A stretch of DNA of 64,000 nt from Sideroxydans lithotrophicus (GTDB lineage: Bacteria > Pseudomonadota > Gammaproteobacteria > Burkholderiales > Gallionellaceae), in contig DYJI01000005.1 in the NCBI GenBank assembly GCA_020723185.1, forward strand, positions 1 through 64,000. The letters run 5' to 3'. Shown here in pieces: positions 10,416 to 21,696 of the stretch (the first letter of the stretch is position 1; each line of letters starts with the position of its first letter). The position numbers were made by a program, and so were the translations under genes. A model generated the notes under the pieces. The model was not told the origin of the DNA. It saw only the letters and a list, made by a program, of their open reading frames with translations, and searched no databases.

Positions 10416-11677
10416 GTAATGCGTTGCAAGCCGTGAAAGGCATGAACGACATCCTGCCGGACGAGGCGGGGCTGTGGCTGTGGTTCGAGGATACCGTGCG
10501 CGAGTGGCTGGAAGCCTATGGCTACCGCAACATCCGCATGCCGCTGGTGGAGCCGACCGCGCTGTTCAAGCGCGCCATCGGCGAAGTCACCGACATCGTC
10601 GAAAAGGAGATGTACAGCTTCGAGGACAGTCTCAACGGCGACCAGCTCACGTTGCGTCCGGAGGGCACGGCTTCATGCGTGCGCGCCGTGCTGCAGCACA
10701 ATCTGCTGTATAACGCGCCGCAGCGTCTGTGGTATTCGGGCCCGATGTTCCGCCACGAGCGTCCGCAGAAGGGGCGCTATCGCCAGTTCCATCAGATCGG
10801 GGTGGAAGCGATGGGCTTCGGCGGGCCGGACATCGACGCCGAGCAGATCATCATGTGCGCGCGGTTGTGGAAGAAGCTGGGCATCCGCGATGTGACGCTG
10901 CAATTGAACACGCTGGGCGACAGCGTTTCCCGTCAGCGTCATCGCGACAAGCTGATCGCTTACTTCGAGGGGCACAAGGATGTGCTGGATGCCGATGCAC
11001 AGCGTCGTCTGTACAGCAATCCGCTACGCATCCTCGACACCAAGAATCCGGCCATGCAGGAGCTGGTGGGCAATGCGCCCAAGCTGATGGATGAACTGGA
11101 GGAAGATGCGGTCCAGCATTTCGAGGCGGTGCAGGCGATCCTGAAGCGTCATGACATTGCGTTCGAGATCAACCCGCGTCTGGTTCGCGGGCTGGACTAT
11201 TACAACCGTACCGTGTTCGAGTGGGTCACCACGCGGCTGGGTGCGCAGGGTACGATCTGCGCCGGCGGCCGCTTCGACGGGCTGATCGAGCAGATCGGCG
11301 GCAAACCGGCACCGGCCATGGGTTTCGCCATGGGCGTGGAGCGTCTGCTGGCGTTGCTGCAGGAAGACGGCATGACGCCGCCGCCCGCGCCGCTGGACGT
11401 GTACGTGGTGCATCAGGGCGATCAGGCACAGGTCATTGCCTGGCAAGCCGCCGAGCTGTTGCGCGATGCCGGTGTGCGCGTGCTGCTGCATTGCGGCGGC
11501 GGCAGCTTCAAGTCGCAGATGAAGAAAGCGGACGGCAGCGGCGCAGTGTGCGCGGTGATCGTCGGCGACGACGAGGCCGCCGCCGATGCGGTCACGCTCA
11601 AACCTTTGCGCGGTGGCGAACAGGAGCGTGTCGCACTCGCGGCATTGCAAAGCAAGATTGAAGAATTGATCAAGTGA
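10412..11677 (+). CDS. hisS: histidyl-tRNA synthetase
   Basis: [46 protein letters not shown] class II aaRS motifs. Confidence 0.98.
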
Positions 11678-11681
11678 GGGA

Positions 11682-12326
11682 ATGAGAATGTCAGAGTTGG
11701 ATCTACACGAACAGGAACAGGTCGATGCGCTCAAGGCCTGGTGGAAAGCGAACAGCAACTGGGTGTACGGGATCGTCACCGTCTCCCTGCTGGCTTTCGC
11801 CGGCAGCCAGTTCTGGAAACAGCATCAGGCCAGTCAGGCGGCCGGCGCAGCCAGTCTGTATGCCGAGGTGATGAAGCAGACCGCGAGCGGCGATGACAAG
11901 CGGATCGGTGATGCGGCGGACGCGCTGGCCGATCGCTTCGCTGCCAGCCCTTACGCGACCCGCGCACAACTGCTGGCTGCCCAGACCAGCCAGCAGGCAG
12001 GCGATGCGACCCGCGCCAAGGCCAGGTTATGGTGGGTGATCGAACATGCGGGTGAAGAGGGCGCGCAACATGTGGCCCGCCTCAGGCTGGTAGCCATGCT
12101 GCTGGACGAGAAACAGTATGAAGATGCGCTCAAGCATCTGGCTACCGCGCATCCGGCGACCTTCGATAGCGTATATGCCGATCTGAAGGGGGACGTGCTG
12201 AGCGCGATGGGCAAGACCGATGAAGCCCGCATCGCCTACAAGCAGGCATTGGACAAGTCAGAAGCACAGGCAGTCCAGCGTAACCTGATCCAGTTGAAAC
12301 TGGACGGACTGGGTAGCGCCAAATGA
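11682..12326 (+). CDS. yfgM: YfgM-like ancillary SecYEG translocon subunit
   Basis: Single N-terminal TM plus TPR-like periplasmic domain; located between hisS and bamB. Start may be 11688. Confidence 0.85.
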   Translation: MRMSELDLHEQEQVDALKAWWKANSNWVYGIVTVSLLAFAGSQFWKQHQASQAAGAASLYAEVMKQTASGDDKRIGDAADALADRFAASPYATRAQLLAAQTSQQAGDATRAKARLWWVIEHAGEEGAQHVARLRLVAMLLDEKQYEDALKHLATAHPATFDSVYADLKGDVLSAMGKTDEARIAYKQALDKSEAQAVQRNLIQLKLDGLGSAK

Positions 12327-13450
12327 CATTGCGTAACGTTAGTCTGCTGACTTGCGTGCTGGTGCTGGCCGCCTGCAGCAGCGACAAGGCAGGCGTCGAT
12401 CCGGCGAAGTTGATCGACTTCAAGCCGGCCGCGCAGATCCAGGTGCGCTGGCAGCAATCGCTGGGTGACAGCGGCATCAACGTGCTGACGCCGGGCGTCA
12501 CGCGTGAGGCGGTGTTCGGTGCCGACGAAAAGCATCTGTATCGCTTCGACCGCGACAGCGGCAAGCAGATGTGGCGCATCACACCCGGCTTCACAGTCTC
12601 CGGCGGTGTGGGCGCAGGCGCGGGGCTGGTGCTGGTCGGCGGTGACCAGGGCGAGCTGGCTGCATACGATGAGACGGACGGCACGTTGCGCTGGCAGGTA
12701 AAGGTTTCCAGCGAGGTGTTGAGTGCGCCGCAGATAGCAAGCGGTATCGTGGTGGTGCGCACCGGCAACGGCCGCATCGCGGGGCTGGATGCGCAGGACG
12801 GTAAACGCCTGTGGCTGTATGAGCGGGTAACACCTGCCTTGAGCGTGCGCAGCCACGCCGGTGTGGTCATCCGCAACGGTATGGTCTACGCGGGTTTCGC
12901 CGCAGGCAGGCTGGCAGCGATCGGTCTGACCAAGGGTATCGTGATCTGGGAAGCGGCCGTGTCGCAGCCGCGCGGCAACACCGAACTGGAGCGCATCAGC
13001 GACATCACCAGTTTGCCGGCGGCCGATGACCGGCAGGTTTGCGCCATCGCCTTCCAGGGCAGGTTGGCCTGTTTCGACGCGATCCAGGGCAACACACTGT
13101 GGACGCGCGAGATGTCCAGCGACAAGGGGCTGGCCCTGTTCGGGGGCTATCTCTATGTGACCGATGCGGACGGCAGCGTGTACGCGCTGGACAGAAGTAG
13201 CGGTGCCACATTGTGGAAGAACGACCAGCATGCCCATCGCCAGATGACTGCCCCTTATCCTGTCGAGAACTATCTGTTGATAGGCGACTTCGAAGGTTAT
13301 CTGCATGCGCTCGACACCCGCGACGGCAGCCTGCTGGCCCGCCGCAAGACGGATGGCAGCGCGATCCTTGCCGCCCCCGTGCTGATGGGGGACGGTGCCA
13401 TGGTTCAAACCAGCGACGGCGAGTTGCTGGCGATCTCGGTACAAAAGTGA
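12323..13450 (+). CDS. bamB: outer membrane assembly lipoprotein BamB
   Basis: Lipobox LAACSS; PQQ-like beta-propeller repeats; gene order hisS-yfgM-bamB-der. Confidence 0.95.
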   Translation: MTLRNVSLLTCVLVLAACSSDKAGVDPAKLIDFKPAAQIQVRWQQSLGDSGINVLTPGVTREAVFGADEKHLYRFDRDSGKQMWRITPGFTVSGGVGAGAGLVLVGGDQGELAAYDETDGTLRWQVKVSSEVLSAPQIASGIVVVRTGNGRIAGLDAQDGKRLWLYERVTPALSVRSHAGVVIRNGMVYAGFAAGRLAAIGLTKGIVIWEAAVSQPRGNTELERISDITSLPAADDRQVCAIAFQGRLACFDAIQGNTLWTREMSSDKGLALFGGYLYVTDADGSVYALDRSSGATLWKNDQHAHRQMTAPYPVENYLLIGDFEGYLHALDTRDGSLLARRKTDGSAILAAPVLMGDGAMVQTSDGELLAISVQK

Positions 13451-14850
13451 TGCTACCCACCCTGGTTCTGGTCGGACGCCCCAACGTCGGCAAATCAACG
13501 CTTTTCAACCGCCTCACGCGCAGCCGTGATGCGCTGGTGGCCGACAAGCCGGGTCTTACGCGCGACCGTCATTACGGCCGCGGCCGGATCGGGGAACGGC
13601 CGTTCCTGGTGGTCGACACCGGCGGTCTGGAACCGGTGGCCAAGGAAGGCATCCTGTATGAGATGGCCAAACAGACGCGGCAGGCCGTGGACGAAGCCGA
13701 TCTGGTGTTGTTCCTGGTGGATGGGCGAGACGGTTTGACGCCGCAGGACAAGATCATCGCCACCCAGTTGCGCAAGACCGGCCGCCCGCTGATGCTGCTG
13801 GTGAACAAGGCCGAAGGCATGCAGCGCGCCCGTGTGACGGCCGATTTCCACGAGCTGGGGCTGGGCGAGCCCATCCCCATCTCGTCCGCGCATGGCGAGA
13901 ACGTGGCGGAGATGATCGAGATCGCGCTGGACGAGTTGCCTGCAGCCGAACCCGAAGTGGAAGAGAAGGCCCATCATCCCAAGCTGGCCATCGTAGGCAG
14001 ACCCAACGTCGGCAAATCCACGCTGGTCAACGCCATCCTCGGTGAGGAGCGCGTGATAGCCTTCGACCAGCCGGGCACCACGCGCGACTCCATCTATATC
14101 GACTTTGAGCGCGGCGGCAAGCAATACACCATCATCGACACCGCCGGCGTGCGCCGTCGCGGCAAGATCGACGAGGCCATCGAAAAGTTCTCGGTGGTGA
14201 AGACCCTGCAGGCCATCGAGGATGCCAACGTGGTGGTGCTGGTGGTGGACGCCAGCGACCAGATCACCGAACAGGATGCGCACCTGGCGGACTTCGTGCT
14301 GCAGGCCGGGCGCGCGCTGGTGCTGGCGGTGAACAAGTGGGACGGGCTGGACGATTACGCGCGCGACAGCGCCAAGCGCGACATCGACCGCAAACTGCAC
14401 TTCCTGGATTTCGCCAAGCAGCACTTCATCTCCGCGCTGAAGGGGACCGGTGTAGACAGTCTGCTGAAGTCGGTCGATCAGGCCTATACCGCCGCCATGA
14501 CGAAGATGCCGACCCCGCAACTCACGCGCGTGCTGGAAGCGGCAGTGGAGAAACAGGCCCCGCCGCGCAACGGGTCGTTCCGGCCCAAGATGCGCTACGC
14601 CCATCAGGGCGGCAGCAACCCGCCGCTCATCGTCGTGCACGGCAGCGCGCTGGAGAAGGTGCCAGCCAGTTACGTCCGCTATCTGGAACGGGTGTTCTGC
14701 GACGCGTTCAAGCTGCAGGGCACGCCGCTGCGCATCGAATTCAAATCCGGCAAGAACCCCTTCGCGGACAAGGCACCACGCCCCTTGACCGAAAGCGAAG
14801 AGCGCGCTGCCCACCGGGCACGCATCCGCGGACGCAAGAAATACGGATAA
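13450..14850 (+). CDS. der: ribosome biogenesis GTPase Der (EngA)
   Basis: Two G domains ([15 protein letters not shown] and [15 protein letters not shown]) and a KH-like C-terminus. Confidence 0.98.
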   Translation: MLPTLVLVGRPNVGKSTLFNRLTRSRDALVADKPGLTRDRHYGRGRIGERPFLVVDTGGLEPVAKEGILYEMAKQTRQAVDEADLVLFLVDGRDGLTPQDKIIATQLRKTGRPLMLLVNKAEGMQRARVTADFHELGLGEPIPISSAHGENVAEMIEIALDELPAAEPEVEEKAHHPKLAIVGRPNVGKSTLVNAILGEERVIAFDQPGTTRDSIYIDFERGGKQYTIIDTAGVRRRGKIDEAIEKFSVVKTLQAIEDANVVVLVVDASDQITEQDAHLADFVLQAGRALVLAVNKWDGLDDYARDSAKRDIDRKLHFLDFAKQHFISALKGTGVDSLLKSVDQAYTAAMTKMPTPQLTRVLEAAVEKQAPPRNGSFRPKMRYAHQGGSNPPLIVVHGSALEKVPASYVRYLERVFCDAFKLQGTPLRIEFKSGKNPFADKAPRPLTESEERAAHRARIRGRKKYG

Positions 14851-14856
14851 GCCGAC

Positions 14857-15576
14857 CTAGAGCTTGACGTTCAGTCCGGTCAACAACACGGTGTCGCTGT
14901 GCTTGACGCCCGCGCCGATATCACTGTTGTACTTGTTCTGCAAACTGATGGACAGTCCCATCGTGCTGTTCAGGCTGATCACCAGACTGCTGTCGAACAC
15001 GCTGCGGAACTCGCCTCCGGTCTGCGTGCTGGGGTAATAGCTCAGTTTCTGTTTGAAGCGTGTGTTCGGCGTCAGTGCATGGGTCGATTCCTCAGCCAGG
15101 ATCACCTCGCTGGTGCTGACCGTGCTGCCCGTCATCATGTTCGAACGGTTGTGCGACAGACCGCCGAACAGGTCGAAGGTGACATCCCCGTCTTGCAACA
15201 AGTGATAACCGAGACCGGCTCCCAGGCTGCTGCGCAGGTCCAGATTGGCCATCCGGTCCTGCTCGAACTCGAGCAGTCCGAAACCGAACAGGCGCGCACT
15301 CAAGTTATGGTCATAGCGGGTGCCCAGGCGAGTCTTGTCGGCACTGACCACACCCTGGCTCTTCCCATATAGCGCCGAGGCATAGGCGGACAGCTTGTTG
15401 GACTCCGTGGTCCGGGCCTCGTCGACGACAAGGGAATAGGTCGTTCCGTTGGTGTTGCCCGCGGAACGGGAGAAGGAGAGTGCGGCATTGCCTTGCCACA
15501 GATGGTCCCCTGTCTCTGCACAAGCGGGAGATGACAGGGATAATATGATGAGCAGACTGCGCGGGATGCGGTACAT
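14857..15576 (-). CDS. DUF481 family (YdiY-like) outer membrane protein
   Basis: Signal peptide; WQGNAALSFSRSAGNTNGTTYSLVVDEARTTESNKLSAYASALYGKS typical of DUF481. Confidence 0.85.
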   Translation of the reverse strand: MYRIPRSLLIILSLSSPACAETGDHLWQGNAALSFSRSAGNTNGTTYSLVVDEARTTESNKLSAYASALYGKSQGVVSADKTRLGTRYDHNLSARLFGFGLLEFEQDRMANLDLRSSLGAGLGYHLLQDGDVTFDLFGGLSHNRSNMMTGSTVSTSEVILAEESTHALTPNTRFKQKLSYYPSTQTGGEFRSVFDSSLVISLNSTMGLSISLQNKYNSDIGAGVKHSDTVLLTGLNVKL

Positions 15577-15753
15577 ATCGTTTCCTTGCGGTTATGAGTA
15601 TGGGATGAATACGGGGAGTGAGACAGGCCGGGAAGACGATCACCTCGCCCGCAAGAGCACCGATTCTATCGCGCGCGCTCTGCGCGTACACGAGTGGATG
15701 TGGCCGCCCGGTCGGTATTGCCCCATGCAGAGTCAGGCTTATAGTAAAGTTAC

Positions 15754-17682
15754 GTGCCTTCAATCCACCCATCTTTCTACATGTCGTACGACACTCCGGC
15801 GCAACGCAATACGACTCGTCTGCTGATCGGCTTGACCCTGTTGTTCCTGCTGGTCTGGCTGACTCCCTCTGTGGCGGTGCTGCGCGGTGTCCATATCATG
15901 CCGTTGCCGATGCACGTCGCCATGGAGACGTTCGCCATCGTGGTGGCGATGATGGTGTTCGGCATCACGTGGAACGCATATTCCCCCGAACGATCGGCGA
16001 ATACTGTGATCCTTGCCACCGGTTTCCTGCTGGTCGGGTTGCTCGACTTCGGGCACATGTTCTCGTTCGCCGGCATGCCGGAATTCGTCACGCCCAGCGG
16101 CCCCGAGAAAGCGATCCAATTCTGGTTGTCCGAGCGGTTCGCCGCTGCCGTGATCCTGCTGGTGGTCGCGATTCGCGCCTGGCAGCAGCCGCTGGCGCAT
16201 GAAAGGACACGCTATCTGCTGCTGGCCGGCAGTCTGCTGGGAGCCGGAGTGGTCTATTGGCTGGTGTTGTATCACCCTGATGTCTGGCCGCGCACCTTCA
16301 TAGAGGGGCAGGGACTGACCGGGTTCAAGATAGCAGCCGAATATTCCGTGATCGCCTTGCTGCTGGCGGCGGGTGCGATGTTCTACCGCCAGACCCGGCA
16401 GAATGACCGTGCCCAGGCGGACAACGCCTACCGGCTCGGTGCGGCATGCCTGGTCAGCGCGCTGGGCGAGCTGTGTTTCGTTTTGTACAGCGCGGTCAGC
16501 GATATCTTCAACCTGCTCGGCCACGCGTACAAAGTCATCGGCTACCTGTTCATCTACCGTGCGGTGTTCATCGAGAGCGTGCGGGAGCCCTATGTGCGCC
16601 TGGGTACGACGCAGGATGAGCTCGGGCGTTCGCAGAGGATGCTGCAGTCAATCCTGGACAACGTGCCGGTCAGGATATTCTGGAAGGACGAGGCGGGGCG
16701 CTATCTGGGTGTCAACAAGCGCCTGCTGGAAGATTTGGGAATGCAGGATGCACCGCAGATGATCGGCAAGACCGACTTCGACTTCCTGCCCGAGGAGCAG
16801 GCAGCCAGCTTCCACGCGGATGATATCGAGGTGATGCTCAATGGGCGCCCGAAACTGAATATCGAGGAACCGATGCGGCTGAAGGACGGCAGCGACGCCT
16901 GGCTGCTCACCAATAAGGTGCCGTTGCTGGGGCAGTCCGGCGAAGTGATCGGTGTGTTGGGTGCCTACAGCGACGTCACGCAATTGCGCAGTGCCGAACT
17001 TCGCCTGCAGGAAGCGAACAGACAGTTGCGCGAGCTGACCGTGCGGCGCGAGCAGGCGCGTGAGGAAGAACGCAAGCGCATCGCGCAGGACCTGCACGAC
17101 GACCTCGGCCAGATGCTGACCGGCCTGCGTATGGAGGTCGGTCTGCTGCGCATCCAGTACGGCGAGGAAAGGCCAGAATTGCTGCTGCCGCTGCAGGCGC
17201 TGAAGGAACAGATCGACGCCAGCATACAGGTGGTGCGCGATGTAGCAGCCCAGTTGCGCCCGGCCGTGCTGGATATGGGTGTGGCCTCCGCCCTGGAGTG
17301 GCAGGTCGCCGAATTCACCAGGCGCAGCGGCATCCCGTGCGGGCTGGTGCTCGACGAGCGGGATATCGGGCTGAGTGCCGAGCAGGCCACCACAATCTTC
17401 CGTATCGTGCAGGAATCGTTGACCAACATCATGCGCCACGCCCATGCCGGACAGGTCATGGTCAGGCTGCAGCACCGGGAAGATCATTGCCTGCTGCAGA
17501 TCGAGGACGACGGGGCGGGCTTCGATGCCGGACAGGCGCGCAAGAAGACGTTCGGCCTGATGGGGATGCGCGAGCGCGCGCTGGTGCTGGGTGGCGAGAT
17601 CGAGATCGACAGCGCCCCCGGCAAGGGAACGCGGATCTCGGTGCAGATCCGTTCATGCAAATGCGGGAGGAACCATGATTAG
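15754..17682 (+). CDS. MASE3-like membrane sensor / PAS / HisKA_3 histidine kinase (NarX-type)
   Basis: Multi-TM N-terminus, PAS domain, ERKRIAQDLHDDLGQMLTGLRMEVGLL phosphoacceptor, C-terminal HATPase. Start may be 15781. Confidence 0.9.
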   Translation: MPSIHPSFYMSYDTPAQRNTTRLLIGLTLLFLLVWLTPSVAVLRGVHIMPLPMHVAMETFAIVVAMMVFGITWNAYSPERSANTVILATGFLLVGLLDFGHMFSFAGMPEFVTPSGPEKAIQFWLSERFAAAVILLVVAIRAWQQPLAHERTRYLLLAGSLLGAGVVYWLVLYHPDVWPRTFIEGQGLTGFKIAAEYSVIALLLAAGAMFYRQTRQNDRAQADNAYRLGAACLVSALGELCFVLYSAVSDIFNLLGHAYKVIGYLFIYRAVFIESVREPYVRLGTTQDELGRSQRMLQSILDNVPVRIFWKDEAGRYLGVNKRLLEDLGMQDAPQMIGKTDFDFLPEEQAASFHADDIEVMLNGRPKLNIEEPMRLKDGSDAWLLTNKVPLLGQSGEVIGVLGAYSDVTQLRSAELRLQEANRQLRELTVRREQAREEERKRIAQDLHDDLGQMLTGLRMEVGLLRIQYGEERPELLLPLQALKEQIDASIQVVRDVAAQLRPAVLDMGVASALEWQVAEFTRRSGIPCGLVLDERDIGLSAEQATTIFRIVQESLTNIMRHAHAGQVMVRLQHREDHCLLQIEDDGAGFDAGQARKKTFGLMGMRERALVLGGEIEIDSAPGKGTRISVQIRSCKCGRNHD

Positions 17683-18304
17683 ACTGATGATTGCCGACGA
17701 CCACGCCATCGTGCGCGAAGGCCTGAAACAATTGTTCGCGCTGGTGGCCGACATCAAGGTGGTCGCCGCGGCGGTGAACGGTGCGGAGGTGCTCGACCTG
17801 TTGCGGAATAAGCCGGCCGACCTGCTGTTGCTGGACATGACCATGCCAGGCATCAGCGGGGTCGAGCTGATCGCGCGCGTCAAGGCGCAGAACCCGGAGC
17901 AAAAGATACTCGTGCTCAGTATGCACAACGAACCGCAGATCGCGCGGCGCGCACTGGCGGCGGGGGCCTCCGGCTACCTGACCAAGGACAGCGATCCGGA
18001 GGTGCTGCTGGCGGCCGTGCGCAAGGTGGCCGCCGGTGGCCGCCATATCGACGCCGGCCTGGTCGAGGCCATGGTGTTCGATGCCGGCGCCACCACCAAC
18101 AAGGCACCGCACGAACTGCTATCCGAGCGGGAGCTGCAGATCCTGCGCCTGCTGGTGCAGGGCAGGAGCGTCAACGATATCGCCGATGCGCTGGTCATCA
18201 GCAACAAGACCGTCAGCACCCACAAATCCAGATTGATGCAGAAACTGAACCTGGCCAACAACGCGGAGCTGGTCCGCTATGGTGTCGAGCACGCACTGAC
18301 CTGA
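17675..18304 (+). CDS. NarL/LuxR-type response regulator
   Basis: Receiver (MIRLMIADDHAIVREGLKQ...LLLLDMTMPG) plus LuxR HTH (LSERELQILRLLVQGRSVNDIADALVISNKTVSTHKSRLMQKL). Confidence 0.97.
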   Translation: MIRLMIADDHAIVREGLKQLFALVADIKVVAAAVNGAEVLDLLRNKPADLLLLDMTMPGISGVELIARVKAQNPEQKILVLSMHNEPQIARRALAAGASGYLTKDSDPEVLLAAVRKVAAGGRHIDAGLVEAMVFDAGATTNKAPHELLSERELQILRLLVQGRSVNDIADALVISNKTVSTHKSRLMQKLNLANNAELVRYGVEHALT

Positions 18305-18371
18305 TCCTCCCCGGGTCAGGAAATCCCGACCCCGACGCGTCACATCCCTACAGCAGATTCGGTCTTGCCTG

Positions 18372-19589
18372 ATGGATGCCGCCCTGAGGTGGCGGCATCC
18401 TGCGGTCACTGCTATCTACGATCGTACTGACATGCCGGCGGATGTTTCTCTCCTGGTCGCTTTGCTGCTCGGCATCGCGCTCTCATTGCTGTTCACCTAT
18501 CTCCTGCGTCACCCGGCTATCCGGGATGACACGGTCGCCACCCCTCGTTGCGACGGGTGCGCCCCCGTCGATTTCAAGGCGATGATCGAACGATCGCCAG
18601 ACACCATTTCCCGATACGACCGTGACGGCAGCCTGTGCTATGCCAATGCCGCTTTTCGCCGACTCGAACCGGACACGGGCGAGGGCGGCGAACGGTACGG
18701 CGGGGAGAATTTTCTACCGAGGCTGCGGGAGGTGATGGAAAGCCGGCGGGAGGATGAATATGAATGTACGTGGAAAACGCGGGCCGGGTGGCAGACCAGC
18801 CTCATCCGCATCGCTCCGGAGTTCGATGCCGATGGCGATGTCAGGGGGGCGATCAGTATCGGGCGCGATATAAGCGCGCTCAAGGAGACCGAGAACCGTC
18901 TGCGCGAGTCGCGTGAGCTGCTGCGGGAATTGAGTGTCAGGCGCGAGGTAGAGATGCGGCGGGTGCGCAAGGAAGCAGCACGCGAGATGCACGAGGATTA
19001 CGGTCAACGCCTGAGCATGCTGCGCATGAACCTCGTTCTGTTGCAGCACCAGTCGGTGAGGGATGATCCCGACGGGGTGGCACGGATAGGGGACTCGCTG
19101 CATCTGCTGGACGAGACCATCGCGCACATGCGCGAGATCGTTTCCGTCATCCATCCCTCGGTGCTGAACATGGCTGTCGCCCTGGCGCTCGAATGGCTGG
19201 CCGAGGAGATGCTGAGCGGATCCGGTATCCGCTACGAGGTCATGGTGACCGATGCTGCGGACGGGCTGGACGAGATGGTCACGGGCCTGGTGTACCGCCT
19301 GGTCCAGCATGCACTGTCGAATGTGGTCAGGCATGCGCAGGCGCAACGGGTGCGCATCGTGCTGGAGGGCAGGGGGGAGTGTCTGAGACTGGTGGTGAAC
19401 GATGACGGCAAGGGATTCGACCTGAACCGTGAGCGCAGGGATTCCTTGGGCCTGGTTGCCATGGAAGAGATCGCGAACATGCTGCACGGCGAGATCGTGT
19501 TCCTGAGTACGCCGCACCTGGGGACGGAGATCGAGGTCTGTTTCCCGCCGCAGGGGACTTCCGCACATCGTCCGGCTGCGACCGTGTAG
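18372..19589 (+). CDS. PAS / HisKA_3-like histidine kinase
   Basis: One TM, PAS (MIERSPDTISRYDRDGSLCYAN), REMHEDYGQRLSMLRMNLVLL, and HATPase boxes (LSNVVRHAQ, NDDGKGFD). Start may be 18432. Confidence 0.85.
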   Translation: MDAALRWRHPAVTAIYDRTDMPADVSLLVALLLGIALSLLFTYLLRHPAIRDDTVATPRCDGCAPVDFKAMIERSPDTISRYDRDGSLCYANAAFRRLEPDTGEGGERYGGENFLPRLREVMESRREDEYECTWKTRAGWQTSLIRIAPEFDADGDVRGAISIGRDISALKETENRLRESRELLRELSVRREVEMRRVRKEAAREMHEDYGQRLSMLRMNLVLLQHQSVRDDPDGVARIGDSLHLLDETIAHMREIVSVIHPSVLNMAVALALEWLAEEMLSGSGIRYEVMVTDAADGLDEMVTGLVYRLVQHALSNVVRHAQAQRVRIVLEGRGECLRLVVNDDGKGFDLNRERRDSLGLVAMEEIANMLHGEIVFLSTPHLGTEIEVCFPPQGTSAHRPAATV

Positions 19590-19742
19590 GGATATCCCTA
19601 GCCGGACTTTCATGCACGCCTACGCAATATTCAAGATTGCCTGATGTTCAGCCAGCGGCAGGGGATCCAAGATGGCTGTGTGTCTGAATGAATCGCATGG
19701 AGGCATTCTCGTGTCCAGGGTGCCGCGTAACTGGGAGGAAAG

Positions 19743-20951
19743 ATGAATAGAGAGACTGAATCGCTGGTCGGAGGGAGAGGCAACGCTGTCTGGCTGCCGC
19801 ACGCGATGCTGGGGGCAGCCGCCATCCTTGCCGTGTTCGCGTCTTCCGGGATCACCGGACAGGCAGCCATGTCTGCGGGGGTACTCCTGCTGGTTGCGCT
19901 GGCGACGGGCGCGATGAGCGTGCGTGGTCAGAACGCTTCCCGGCTCGCGACGGTGGCTGCGCTGCGTCGGCAAATGGATGAGGAGCTGGTGCAGGAGCGC
20001 CTGAAATATGTGGCCGGTCTGGATGAGGTCTGCGGTGAAGTGCTGCCGGTGTGGTCCGGGCAGATCGAGATGGCGCGTGCCCAGACCGAAGGTGCCATCA
20101 CCGATCTGTCCATGCGCTTCGCCAGTCTTTCGCAACGCCTGTCGGCAGCGGTGGATGCTTCCGGCGGGGAAGGTGGCGGGCAGGCCGGTCTGGTGACGTT
20201 GCTCAAGGACAGCCAGACAGAACTCAATTCCATCATCACCTCGCTGCGCGACGCGCTCGAAGTCAAGCGCGCCATGCTGGGCGAGGTGCAGGCGCTGGCG
20301 CGGTTCACCGGAGACCTGCAGAAGATGGCGCAGGACGTGGCCGACATCGCGGGCCAGACCAACCTGCTGGCCTTGAATGCCGCCATCGAGGCGGCGCGTG
20401 CCGGCGAGGTCGGGCGCGGTTTCGCGGTGGTCGCGGACGAGGTGCGCAAGCTGTCCAATCTGTCCGGTGAGACCGGCAAGAAGATGAGCGCCACCGTGGA
20501 CACCGTGAACAAAGCCATCGCATCCACGTTGCGCGTGTCCGAGCAGTATGCCCAGCAGGATGCCGAGATGGTGCAGAACTCGGAACAGACCATAGCGCAG
20601 GTGCTCAGACAGTTCGGTGATGCCACCTCTGCATTGTCCGACTCGACCGAGACGCTGCGCCACGAGAGTCAGGCCATCGGCGGGGAGATCGCCAACGTGC
20701 TGGTCGACCTGCAGTTCCAGGACCGTGTCAGTCAGATGCTGATGCATGTGCGCAACGACATGGACAAGCTGGACAGTCATCTGCGCGAGGGCGGGCAGGC
20801 GCGCGCTGCCGGCAATATCGGCGCACCGATGGATGCGCGCGCCTGGCTGAGCGAACTGGCGCAGACCTACACCATGCCCGAACAGCATGCCGCCCACGGC
20901 GGCGGCACCCCGGCGACAGCGGGCAACGATTCCGACATCACTTTTTTCTAG
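19743..20951 (+). CDS. methyl-accepting chemotaxis protein (short, two N-terminal TMs)
   Basis: [38 protein letters not shown] hairpin tip. Confidence 0.95.
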   Translation: MNRETESLVGGRGNAVWLPHAMLGAAAILAVFASSGITGQAAMSAGVLLLVALATGAMSVRGQNASRLATVAALRRQMDEELVQERLKYVAGLDEVCGEVLPVWSGQIEMARAQTEGAITDLSMRFASLSQRLSAAVDASGGEGGGQAGLVTLLKDSQTELNSIITSLRDALEVKRAMLGEVQALARFTGDLQKMAQDVADIAGQTNLLALNAAIEAARAGEVGRGFAVVADEVRKLSNLSGETGKKMSATVDTVNKAIASTLRVSEQYAQQDAEMVQNSEQTIAQVLRQFGDATSALSDSTETLRHESQAIGGEIANVLVDLQFQDRVSQMLMHVRNDMDKLDSHLREGGQARAAGNIGAPMDARAWLSELAQTYTMPEQHAAHGGGTPATAGNDSDITFF

Positions 20952-20962
20952 GAGGTTAGCAA

Positions 20963-21331
20963 ATGGCAAAGACGATATTGGTAGTGGACGATTCCGCATC
21001 CCTGCGGCAGGTGGTGAGCATCGCGCTGAAGGGGGCCGGGTATGACGTGATCGAAGCGTGTGACGGCAAGGACGCGCTGACCAAACTCACCGGGCAGAAG
21101 ATCCACCTCATCATCAGCGACGTGAACATGCCCAACATGGATGGCATCACCTTCGTCAAGGAAGCCAAGCAGAAGGCGGAATACAAGTTCACGCCGGTGA
21201 TCATGCTCACCACCGAAGCGGGCGAAGACAAGAAGCAGGCCGGTCAGGCCGCCGGTGCCAAGGCATGGGTGGTCAAGCCGTTCCAGCCGGCACAGATGCT
21301 GACCGCCGTCTCCAAGCTGGTATTGCCCTGA
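20963..21331 (+). CDS. cheY: CheY-like single-domain response regulator
   Basis: KTILVVDDSASLRQVVSIALKGAGYDVIEA...LIISDVNMPNMDG...AWVVKPFQP. Confidence 0.95.
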   Translation: MAKTILVVDDSASLRQVVSIALKGAGYDVIEACDGKDALTKLTGQKIHLIISDVNMPNMDGITFVKEAKQKAEYKFTPVIMLTTEAGEDKKQAGQAAGAKAWVVKPFQPAQMLTAVSKLVLP

Positions 21332-21360
21332 TACGAACGCAACAGTCACCGGAGCCCGAT

Positions 21361-21687
21361 ATGGCACAACAGGAAACATCAAAGATCGCGACCGCGCAGT
21401 TCGCCATAGAGGGCGAGATGACGATCTATCGCGCCGCCGAGTTGAAGCAGGTCATCCTGCCGCACATCGATCACGCCAATGTGATCGAGATCGACCTGTC
21501 CAAGGTGAGCGAGATCGACTCGTCCGGCCTGCAACTGCTGATCGCGGCCAAGCTGGAAGCCTCGATCCGCGACAAGCAGTTGCACTTCGTCGGCCACAGC
21601 AAGCCGGTGCTGGAGCTGCTGGACCTGTGCGACCTGGGAGGCTTCTTCGGTGACCAGGTCGTCATCTTTCCGCATGGCACGCATTAA
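21361..21687 (+). CDS. STAS-domain protein
   Basis: NVIEIDLSKVSEIDSSGLQLLIAAKLEA is the STAS signature; sits between cheY and cheA. Confidence 0.9.
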   Translation: MAQQETSKIATAQFAIEGEMTIYRAAELKQVILPHIDHANVIEIDLSKVSEIDSSGLQLLIAAKLEASIRDKQLHFVGHSKPVLELLDLCDLGGFFGDQVVIFPHGTH

Positions 21688-21696
21688 GGAACGGAC

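Noticed and set aside
13495-14814. 439-aa minus-strand ORF opposite der
   Set aside because: Antisense shadow of der in GC-rich DNA; low-complexity composition.
19630-19670. Possible sigma-28 (FliA) promoter TCAAGATT-N12-GCCAGCGG before the first chemotaxis gene
   Set aside because: Spacing and -10 (GCCGATAA expected) match poorly; not called.
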